Positions 36,629-46,689 of a DNA stretch of 64,000 nucleotides are shown one piece after another. The stretch covers positions 1,612,001 to 1,676,000 of the forward strand of contig JACTVC010000005.1 in NCBI GenBank assembly GCA_018417955.1, in the 5' to 3' direction. Position 1 is the stretch's first letter; every line of letters starts with the position of its first letter. Position numbers and translations under genes: made by a program. The stretch is from Laccaria trichodermophora (lineage: Eukaryota > Basidiomycota > Agaricomycetes > Agaricales > Hydnangiaceae). The notes below the pieces were generated by a model. That model was given only the letters and a program-made list of their open reading frames with translations, did not search any database and had not been told where the DNA came from.

Positions 36629-36848
36629 GTTGTATGTATGTGAATGTCTAAGCTCCTACTTAGCTTGTTCACTGAAGGGCTTGGGGTTCGCAAATAGCAG
36701 ATGGGGGATAAAAAAGACAGGAATGGAGAACAATGTCGTGATGGATGTACTACTAAGTAGTAGTAGAGCACCAAGCCAGGACGTCCATGGCCAAGCGAAG
36801 GGGCCGGACGCTATAACCGTGGGCAGACCACAACAGCCACGTTCGCAC

Positions 36849-38078
36849 CATGGAAGTTGACAACCGAAGAGAAGGACCTAGCATCCGCCGTCAGCGACGA
36901 GCTCAAGCGGATCGGTGTTGGCCCTCTCGAGATATGCACGATCACGCTCTCCAAACCCAGACCGTATTATGCAACAAGCCTTCACATGCCTCTTCGCCAA
37001 CCCCAAAACAGCTGCTGGGTATACAGGTACTGCGGCGGCGGCTATCACGACACCACAGCTGTTCACGTTCTGGACCTTTAAGCTTGACCCCAAAGATGTC
37101 GCCCCGGCGTTAGTTGAGCGACGAATCAGATGAAGTCAAGAAGGTCAATCTTGCACTGAGGTATATCGAGACATGGACAAATTCGCGTCCACCTGGCCCT
37201 GGATTCAAAGTCGTTTATGCCACAGGTGAAGTGGGAGCTGCAAGTTATCTTGAAGGTGCTCGATGAGAGACCTGAGGGGAAGGTCAACGCTGACAGAGAT
37301 CCGGGGGATGCAGATGCTGCATTGGATTGTGGGTTGAGGTGAGTCATCTTCCCCTCTTTGCTCCTAATGACAACCACTCATCCCTTGACAACAGACTCTC
37401 AGTAAGTCTGTGCTGCGCCCGGGACCGCGCCAAAACCCGCGTCTACCTCATCAAATCCATCCTTTCCCCCACCGCCTCGGACAGAACCAAAGCAACCGCC
37501 CACGGGGCGCTCATATATTGGCACGTCTACTGCTTCGCGAACCGACTTGCGGAGTCGGTACGTCCAAGCATTGGTTTGTGCATCACCTCCTGGAACGCAA
37601 AGCGAAAAACAGGCCAGAGCTGTGTTTGCTCTATAGAGACGCGATTGACAGTTACGAAGATAGAAACAAGCAGGTTGCGGAAGAGAGGGAGAAGATGCAG
37701 GCAAAGAGGCTGGGTACCTCACAAAAATACCGGTGTGCGGGGGTGGGGTGTGGTATTGAAGCTGATTCAAGGAAGATGCTATCCAGGTGTAAGTCTTCTC
37801 TCTTTTTCCTCCCTCTGAGCCTGTTCTAACAAAAGGTAGTAGGCTCAGGAAAACGCAACATTGACAAGAAACCCTCCTATTGCAGCAAAGACTACCAGAA
37901 AGCTGATTGGAAGAACCATAAGCCCTTCTGTCGTCCTGGTGCAGAATTTTTTGTCATTGACGGCGGGACTTATGAGGCAGGTCCGCTGGAATCTGTGGGT
38001 GGGCTGATAGAGGTGCCTATCACGCATGGTGGGTCGAAGGTCTGTGTGAGCAGTTCGACGATGGACGTGCGGGGTTGA
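36849..38078 (+). pseudogene. Tandem MYND gene copy, pseudogene
   Basis: Homologous to the 33873-35647 gene from its residue about 110 onward; the first third is missing. Breaks seen: a frameshift near 36960 (TITLSKPRP then the next block in another frame), loss of part of the acidic segment near 37100-37200, a deletion of about 25 codons with a frame change near 37560, and an early end. Introns are still at the homologous places (about 37341-37395 and 37788-37846). In the finger CSKEC has become CSKDY, and CSGKC has become CSGKR, so two zinc ligands are lost. Blocks such as AAGYTGTAAAAITTPQ and RTKATAHGAL remain readable. Confidence 0.8.
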
Positions 38079-38719
38079 AGGAGTTGAAGGCAATGGTAGG
38101 TTTGAACGAAGCTAAACGTGAGGCCGGTGTTTGTGCGGGAGGAGCAACAGAAGGCACCCGAGAAGGAGCAGATCCTTGTGCAACAACGGGCACTTTGGCA
38201 GTAGCAGTAGTACTTTGGCAACGGGAATGGGTAATTGAGCTGGAGGGGGTGAGGCCGTTCTGGATGCCTGCTTTTGCGAAATATCTGCATTATTGTTTTG
38301 AGTTGAGATGGCTTGCGCATACATGACTGCTACTGCTGAAGGTGGCTTGGTAGTGCTGCTGCCGAACATGCTCTTCATGGGATAGGAGTACTGCAAAGGC
38401 GGCCGAACTCCTTGAGTTATTTGCACTGCATTTGAAGCTTTCTGGTACAATAACTTGCATCTTCAGCTGAAGGCCAATTGGCAGGATGGGCGGTCGGTGC
38501 CGCTGCGGTTCAGGGAGGCAATGTCTGGGATGCAGGAGGTGGTGATGCAGATGCAGGAGGCTGAGACGCATATATCAGTAATAGAGCTTGCATTTTCATT
38601 TGTGTCGCGTGAGCACCTTGCGTTATCTCCACCCGCGCTCTAGCCTACTCAAATAATTGCACCTTTTCTTCCTCTGCGGAGAGCCAATTCTTGTTCGTGG
38701 CTGGTGCACGGTCATCTGG
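38079..38719. other. No gene recognised
   Basis: Short frames with Gln/His/Leu-rich translations on both strands; may be part of the tail of the arrestin-like relic. Nothing supported. Confidence 0.4.
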
Positions 38720-39735
38720 AATTTCGATAGAGTGGGCATCATGATGGTGAACCTATTGCCGCCACCTGGACCACCCGCTGAACGAGGTCTGTTTCCTACT
38801 CCCGTTGTCCTACCGTTCGTGGTCATCGCTGGCGTTGCGGCCGCAACCGTTGCAGGGAGCGGCGTGATGGGTTTGACATTGGTGTTGATCGTGGGCGTTG
38901 GATGGACAGGCGGGAATTCATCATTGAGTTCGTTGGCTGGTGTGTGGCATATGGAGGCTTGATGCCGTACCCAGCTTCATAGCCCAGTTCATCGGCCGGT
39001 AGCTTTGCGGTGGACGACGCTGACGTGGGAAGGTGGCATAAGGATTTGCAGCACCAGTAGTAGAATCATTGCGAGAATGCCCGATTGGGAGAACACCTGC
39101 TCCCGATAGAGCTGGAGGTGATATTCCGCGTGGAGACTCTCTAAATCCCAACTGTTGGGAAGTTGTTGTATTCGACACACAAGAGAGAGACTGGGGGCTC
39201 GTCCAATACGCCTACGTATACGTTAGCCTGACCTCAAAATCGACAAAGTTTCCGATTAGTTACCTGATATCTTCGGCGGATACATGCTGTTGTGTACCAC
39301 CATATAACGTCGCATTCTCGACAAGTTTGTTCTCGCATACGTTAACCACGCCGACTTGTGGAGCGGCTTTCTTTCCTTGGGCATATAACCCCGCACGGAA
39401 GACAGTCGATTCTTTGAGCGAAAATTCAAACCCTCGGAGAATGATGGTATGTAACTGTCGGATTTGTAAGCGGCACTGACGGAGATACGATCACCAGGCC
39501 CGTAGCAGGTGTGGTTGCGCTGGATAATGAGGCTGACGCCGTCGTGAGCAAGATGCCGGGTTTCGGGATGGCAGTCGACGGGCCGGGTAGAGTGTAGCTC
39601 ATGTTTATCGATGATGATAGTCACCTGGGTGGAGACGACCACTTTCGAAGAAATCCTCTGGAACGATATGAACATATGTAAAGAGAGCGAGAAATGAACT
39701 GACTTTCTGCCTTTAGTGCATACACTAGCCACCAG
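38720..39735 (-). pseudogene. Arrestin-like gene relic
   Basis: Read on the minus strand. From about 39630 down: KVVVSTQVTIIIDKHELHS, HDGVSLIIQRNHTCYGPGDR, AAYKSDS, then after a one-base frame change near 39440 LRGFEFSLKESTVFRAG, then NATLYGGTQQ. This order fits the Agaricomycete arrestin-like family. The next part expected (about 60-80 residues of the C-terminal arrestin fold) is missing, and sequence resumes at SPRGISPPALSGAGVLP and later GGPGGGNRFTIMMP in other frames, as in the disordered tail of these proteins. The frameshift and deletion indicate a pseudogene. N-terminal exons could not be placed with confidence in 39736-40900. Confidence 0.55.
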
Positions 39736-41449
39736 CTCATAATTGACGCCAGCTACAGAAGAAAATGTCAGGAAAAATGGATCAGCGAACGTGGAGCCTG
39801 CCCACCTCGATTCTCCAATGCGTAGTTGGGCGGAATAAATTCAGGTATCCGATCTTGGTGCAAGAAATGTTAGAAAACGGATATTGTCCAAGAGGACGGT
39901 ACTCACCGAACGTAGTAGGGTGTATTCCTCTAAGGATTCCACAGATTCACTGCGCCCGGTCCAACGAAGTTGTAATATATGTTGGCCTGTCCACGGCAAC
40001 TTCTCTACCTTCCTCAACTCGATTCTCACTCAATTCGCCTTGACCCCCTGCTGCGAGACACGAACCTTGATGGCCAGCCCGCGGTTGTCAGAGAACTGTT
40101 AAGTGCGGATGGATACGTATGACGGATACTTTAGGCGGTGTGAACGCTGAGTCCAGGCAAAGATTGTGGCCATTGGGTGGTATACCATGTATGTAACGAC
40201 GCCTATACCGTCGGGAATGAAGTAACTGAGAAGTTCTGAGCACTGAGCGAGCTTTGGGAGAGGAGAATGGGCGAAGAGCCACACAGGTGGGCGCAACTGA
40301 TGAGGCGACCGATGTATGTGAGAGATCTGCCTGGGGCTACTGGCGAAGATCTGAGACTCGGTATGGAGGCGAGTTCGTTATATGGTTGACCCATAGCGAA
40401 GTCTCCTTCGTGAGTCGATGCACGAAGGGATGCGAATGGCCGCGTCGTGGTGGTCCTTAGAAAGCCGGTACGATCATCGAAGTGGGACTTGCATTGGTGT
40501 TATGGAACCAGGACCTAAGTAACAAACGGGGGAAGTCAGCGAGGCAAAAGATCGAATATATGCGGAGGTCGAGAAAGGGAGAAGGGTACGAATGAATAAG
40601 TAACGCAAGGGCGATAGCTTACCAAAGGGAAGATAGCCATTATCCCTGCTCCCCAGCTGAGGCTTGCGTTGATGATCAGGCGGACGGCAGTGACCTAGCA
40701 TGCTAACAAGGTCTCTTCTGTCATATGCAACGTGGCTTCGAGTGGGTCGCCGGGTGGGAGTCCAAAGATGCAAAAGAAAAGGTCGATCCCAATCCTGTCT
40801 ATACTGTAAGCATCCAGTAATCTTCCCAATTTCAAGATTTCGATTGCCGTACCAGTAGAAACTTGTGCTTGCGGCCTTGCACGCTTTAGAAGCATGGCTC
40901 TCCTGAGGGAAGTAAAGAGGACCGGAACTGTCAGAGAATTATCAGTATGTTAGACTGACGTGGGCACGCCGAAGAAGGGGCGGGGGGGGAAGTTTGATTG
41001 CGGCACAGAAGAGGAAAATGAGGTTAGGTAGAAAGGGAAGGAACTCACTCCGAGCTGATGAACTCGCCCATGAGTAAACTCTTCGAATCTCAATGACTCC
41101 TCGCTCTCTCTACATCGGTACATGTTGACGAAAGCAGCCATCAGGTTTCGTTTTGATTGCAGTGGGAGGTCGAGCAAGAATTTCCAGGCGATGTCGGCAG
41201 TGGCTGAACAACATAGAGAGTGAAACCCCCCTTCGACGAGGGGGTTCGCGGCGGAGTTGCGTCTATACGTTCATCGAAGCTGGCCGAACAAAGACAACAT
41301 CGACTTGACGCCAACGTTTTCGCAAGTAAAAGAGCCCATAAGTGTTTTGGTCGTCCACAGATGGAAACGCTCTGGGAAAGCGGAGTTGTCTTTTTCGCAC
41401 AGCCACACCCTACACATCTTCCTCTCAACTTCCATCTTGTCGTCTAACG
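39736..41449. other. Unassigned region, possible upstream part of the arrestin-like relic
   Basis: Minus-strand frames at 40029-39841, 40296-40099, 40773-40474 and 40895-40695 are open and may contain decayed exons, but none aligns to a motif I can name. The right end carries the promoter of the NACHT-ankyrin gene. Confidence 0.35.
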
Positions 41450-44400
41450 ATGTCTATTCCAACCAATCGCCCTTTCCTCAAACCGTTTGCTAGACTGAAG
41501 AAAGCATTTATGAGATCACGCTCACCGATGGCTCAATCCGCGAACATCGCTAGCACCGATCTAGCTTGCCCCAGCTCTGACCCGCCTATCTTGATGACTC
41601 CATCTTCGACCATCCGCGCGGCGAACATAGCCATGCCTGTCACCAGTAAGATACATTTTGATCATCTTGCCCCAGAGTGAACATTGATTGCTCATCGAAT
41701 CAAATTTGCAGGTGATCAGGTTGACGTCTCTGGGGGTGGAGTGGTTGAGTGCTTGCAACAAGTTTTACCCACTTCCACTGGTCTGCATTATCCCCAAACC
41801 TCTATCATTCATCATTGGTAACACCGATATAGATTCCTTGAGTTCTCACCTGCCTACCTCTCCCCCAACTGCTCCTGTTTCAATTGGCCTGGTGTCGGCA
41901 GCTATTGAAACAACTGATCCCTGTGAGATACCCCCAATCTGTTTGCTATAAAGTTGATATTGACCTTCATGAATTCAAATCTCACAGTTAATCAGGTGGA
42001 AGGAGCTGTTGATATTTTGCAACACTCTTCTCCTATCTTGACTGGTTTGTGCTTGCTCCAAATTTTTCTAACCCAATTTGGATAACTCTGTATAGGTCCT
42101 CTAAGTTCTGCCTTGCCTACCTCTCTACCCATCCCTTCTGCTCTGAATGCAGAAGTGCCTGCTGGTCAGTACTTTGACAATTGTATTCTAGCTTAATTCT
42201 GAAGGCTATGCAGAGACTGTGAACATCAATTCAGCTCAAAATGTGAACACAGGTTCTAACTATGGTCTGTTGAATCTGGGTCATCAGATTTTGTTGTTCT
42301 CACTTATATTTTAATAGGTACCATCAATCAAGGTAAGTAGTAAGAAAAGCATCATATCCATCTCAATGTTATTTGTAGTTGTGGGTGTGGACCCAAATAT
42401 TCAAATCTCACTTGAGGTGATTAGGGATGAACTGCTGGGTATTATTTCAGGTTCTTATTCAAATATACAATTGACTTGATTTTTTTTTTGTTACAGTGGA
42501 GAAGATTTATAAGTGGCTTTCTCCACCCAAGGAATCTATTAATTACAATGCTGCACATGCAATGTTGGAGAGTCAATCAGGTACCTATCAATGGTTTCTC
42601 AAAGGAAATACATTTTCTGGGTGGCTCAACCAGCCTGGCTTTCTCTGGATCAAAGGAAAATGTAAGCTTTTTGTCAAAATTTGTAAATTTGTATGTTATT
42701 GACAGGCTTTTCCAGCTGGCTCTGGGAAAACCATTTTAAGGTTGAGAATTCCAACATTTTATGAAATTGAATTGATTTTTCTTCCCACAGCTCAGCAATA
42801 ATTGACAATATTCTTCAAAGCTTCAATTCTGCTACTGCATATTTCTTTTTTGATGGAAGAGACTCACAGAAGGATTTCCAGCTATGTGATAAACTGATGC
42901 GATCACTCATCTGGCAATTTTCTCTCAAATGTAAGGGTGGAGTGCCTAGAGTCTTAGTGAATCTGTATGGTTGCTGTGGCAATGGCCATCAAGAGCCAAC
43001 TCTGGTTGATCTACAGAATACTCTTCAAGCAATGCTTGGTGGCTTTAGTTCGACATTCATAATTCTGGATGCTCTTGATGAATGTACTGAAAGGGAAAAA
43101 CTTCTAAACTGGATTGAGACTGTTATCACAGAGAATCTGGAGAAAGATATAAATCTGGGGCTTCACTTGATAGTTACTAGTCGCCCAGAACAGGAGATTG
43201 AGGACAAGTTCAAGTCTTATCATCATCTTGACTTGGTTGAGGCATCTGGGAATCATGATCTTGTAACCTATCTTGACTATCAGCTTCAGAATGACTCTGA
43301 CTTGAAAAAGTGGAATTCTGACACTCAAGAGCAAATTAAGTCAACATTAATAAAACAAGCAGATGGAATGTATGTATATTATCAACATTTGAATGACAGG
43401 ATAATTACTAAATGCAATTTTAGGTTTCGTTGGGCTGCATTACAGCTGAATCAGCTTAAAGAGTGCCGAACCAAAGCTGATCTAAAAAGGCAGCTAGCTG
43501 ATCTACCTCAGGGTTTGGATAAAACTTATGATCGAATCTTGCTGGGAATCAAGGAGAGAGATCATGGTTATGTAAAAACATTTTTACAGTGGCTGTCTTT
43601 TGCTGCTCGTCCACTGACACTGGAGGAGCTGGCTACAACTGTTGCTGTTGATCTTTCTGCTGAGGATGGACCAGAGTATAAGTCTGATAATGAACTTCAA
43701 GATATCAATGATGTCTTGAAAATATGTTCTAGTTTTACTATAAAATCAGGAGGTATGATTCAGAATATTACTAGGTTGAAATAAGTGCTGACTATCAAAT
43801 AGGTTTTATCAAGCTTTCCCACTTTTCTGTCAAGGAATATCTAACATCTGAGTATGTTCAAAATCATGCTGTCATGCAAGTCAGAGACTTTGGCTTCAGT
43901 GGAGAGCTGTCACACTCTGTCATATCTCAAATCTGTCTGGCCTATCTTCTGCAATTCCACACATCTGAGTCACTTGATAGAAATGTGGATGAATCCTTCC
44001 CTCTTGCAATGTATGCCGCCCAACATTGGATTATACATGCACATTCAGGCACCAAAATTAAACCTCAGTCATCTTTAGTTTTTTCATTGATGATGAAGCT
44101 TCTGACAGAGGAAAATGCTGCTTTTGTGAACTGGGTTCGACTTTGTGATATAGATGACTTTAATCAGTGCAAGCTACAAAAAGAAAGGGTTGAGATTGCT
44201 GAACCCCTATATTATGCATCAATTGCTGGATTGACTGAAGTATCAGATGCTTTGCTAGAAATGGGAGCAGATGCAGATGCACAAGGAGGCAGTTATGGAA
44301 ATGCACTCCAGGCAGCATCAAATGAGGGCTATGAGGCAATTGCAAAGCTGCTAATTCAGAAGGGGGCAGACATAAATGCACAGGGAGGAAGAAATAAAAA

Positions 44401-46075
44401 TGCACTTTATGCAGCATCAAATGGAGGCCATGAGGCCATTGCAAAGCTGCTGATTGAGAAGGGGGCAGATGTAAATGCACAGGGAGGATATTATGAAAAT
44501 GCACTTTATGCAGCAGTAAAGGGAGGCTATGAGGCCATTGCAAAGCTGCTGATTGAGAAGGGGGCAGATGTAAATGCACAGAGAGGATATTATGGAAATG
44601 CACTTCAGGCAGCATCAAATGGAGGCCATGAGGCCATTGCAAAGCTGCTGATTGAAAAGAGGGCAGATGTAAATGCACAGGGAGGATATTATGGAAATGC
44701 ACTCCAGGCAGCATCAAATGGAGGCCATGAGGCCATTGCAAAGCTGCTGATTGAGAAGGGGGCAGATGTAAATGCACAGGGAGGACATTATGAAAATGCA
44801 CTTTATGCAGCATCAAATGGAGGCCATGAGGCCATTGCAAAGCTGCTGATTGAGAAGGGGGCAGATGTAAATGCACAGGGAGAATGTTATGAAAATGCAC
44901 TTTATGCAGCATCAAATAGAGGCCATGAGGCCATTGCAAAGCTGCTGATTGAGAAGGGGGCAGATGTAAATGCACAGGTAGGAAGAAATAAAAATGCACT
45001 TTATGCAGCATCAAATGGAGGCCATGAGGCCATTGCAAAGCTGCTGATTGAGAAAGGGGCAGATGTAAATGCACAGGGAGGATATTATGGAAATGCACTC
45101 CAGGCAGCATCAAATAGAGGCCATGAGGCCATTGCAAAGCTGCTGATTGAAAAGAGGGCAGATGTAAATGCACAGGGAGGATGTCATGAAAATGCACTTT
45201 ATGCAGCATCAAATGGAGGCCATGAGGCCATTGCAAAGCTGCTGATTGAAAAGAGGGCAGATGTAAATGCACAGGGAGAATGTCATGAAAATGCACTTTA
45301 TGCAGCATCAAATGGAGGCCATGAGGCCATTGCAAAGCTGCTGATTGAGAAGGGGGCAGATGTAAATGCACAGGGAAGATATTATGAAAATGCACTTTAT
45401 GCAGCATCAAATGGAGGCCATGAGGCCATTGCAAAGCTGCTGATTGAGAAGGGGGCAGATGTAAATGCACAGGGAAGATATTATGAAAATGCACTTTATG
45501 CAGCATCAAATAGAGGCCATGAGGCCATTGCAAAGCTGCTGATTGAGAAGGGGGCAGATGTAAATGCACAGGGAGGATATTATGAAAATGCACTCCAGGC
45601 AGCATCAAATGGAGGCCATGAGGCCATTGCAAAGCTGCTGATTGAGAAAGGGGCAGATGTAAATGCACAGGGAGGATATTATGAAAATGCACTCCAGGCA
45701 GCATCAAATGGAGGCCATGAGGCCATTGCAAAGCTGCTGATTGAGAAGGGGGCAGATGTAAATGCACAGGGAGGATATTATGAAAATGCACTCCAGGCAG
45801 CATTAAATAGAGGCCATGAGGCCATTGCAAATCTGCTGATTGAGAAGGGGGCAGATATAAGTGCACAGGGAGGATATTATGGAAATGCACTCCAGGCAGC
45901 ATCAAGTGAAGGCCAAGAGGCCATTGCAAAGCTGCTGATTGAGAAGGAGGCACATGTAAATACACAGGGAGAATATTATAGAAATGCAGTGCAGGCTGCA
46001 TTAGATGGAGGCCATATGGCCATTGCAAAGCTGCTGGTTGAGAAGTGGGCAAATATTAGTGAAGGCCATGTGTAA
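41450..46075 (+). CDS. NACHT-ankyrin STAND protein
   Basis: Thirteen exons (41450-41645, 41712-41780, 41833-41922, 41988-42044, 42096-42164, 42214-42252, 42318-42332, 42379-42450, 42497-42661, 42716-42740, 42791-43369, 43424-43752, 43803-46075) total 3978 nt, 1325 residues. Exons 2-8 are short, all phase 1. The NACHT domain opens with YQWFLKG and LWIKGK; Walker A GKSGSGKTIL is assembled across introns 9 and 10. Walker B is FIILDALDEC, then LHLIVTSRPEQ, MFRWAALQL, LPQGLDKTYDRIL and a winged-helix-like part ending LSHFSVKEYLTS. From about residue 713 come 18 ankyrin repeats of 33 residues and a partial one. Family role: intracellular sensing and programmed cell death or heterokaryon incompatibility. 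Acceptor choice at 42715 is set by the need to form Walker A. Confidence 0.87.
44236..46072 (+). repeat. Tandem 99-bp repeats encoding near-identical ankyrin units
   Basis: Eighteen full units and a partial one, each 33 codons. The consensus unit reads GHEAIAKLLIEKGADVNAQG followed by three or four variable residues, N, AL, Q or Y, then AASNG. DNA identity between internal units is very high; the outer units (first two, last three) are more diverged. Variation between inner units is mostly at the positions after NAQG (YYG, YYE, RNK, CHE, HYE, CYE, RYYE types) and at G/R before ADV. The antisense strand of the array is also free of stops over about 1.9 kb, a by-product of the repetition. Confidence 0.95.
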
Positions 46076-46689
46076 CATACCATGGATGTCCACTCACTTA
46101 GCTCCCTCATCCCTTCTAGTTTACATGACACTTTCTACTTGCAACCTACCTATTATCTTTGTCATACTTTCTCATATTGTACTTAGTTGACATGCTTCAA
46201 CAGCTGATCAATATCATCTTTTTACCACCATCTACCTATCCTTCAGGATTTGAGAACTCTGTACTAACAGACCTCTACTCCTGTTCTAGGCGATTAGTGT
46301 TGATTGGAGAGTTTGGACACCTCAGAAAGGTTGACTTGACAAGGGCAAACAGTTATCAATTCTATGGTTGATGTAGGCATTGATACATGTTCTTGACTGA
46401 CCACTCCAGTACAGTGATTGACTTCTTCCCTAGTGGGTCATCACACCTCAGCTCATCAGACTTGTGGGTTGCATGATGGTAAACACAGTTGAACTCTCAC
46501 AAAGCTGGACACTGTGGGATATTGTTGACCAAACTGGTGAGTATCATTTCCTCAAACTACTTTTCCATACTAAAAATTCAATCCCCTGCAACTTCCTCAC
46601 CCCCCCTCTCATCACCTGAGCCCCAACACATTTCCAAATCCTGACATGACATTAATTTGTATGATGAAGCTGACACATTCTACTCTTTT
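46076..46689. other. 3' flank of the NACHT-ankyrin gene
   Basis: AT-rich, no supported frame; transition into the transposon nest. Confidence 0.45.

Larger units (their letters stand above)
35648..36848. other. Spacer between MYND copies
   Basis: 1.2 kb without a gene. It holds the foldback MITE (36005-36275) and the tRNA-like sequence (36558-36628). The missing 5' third of the downstream pseudogene would be expected at its right edge, so the MITE or another event may mark a deletion or rearrangement point. Confidence 0.5.

Noticed and set aside
44160..46052. Long antisense open frame of 630 codons through the ankyrin repeats
   Set aside because: Its openness follows from repetition of one stop-free 99-bp unit; translation is a Leu/His/Pro-rich repeat with no family resemblance and the sense strand is a clear NACHT-ANK gene.
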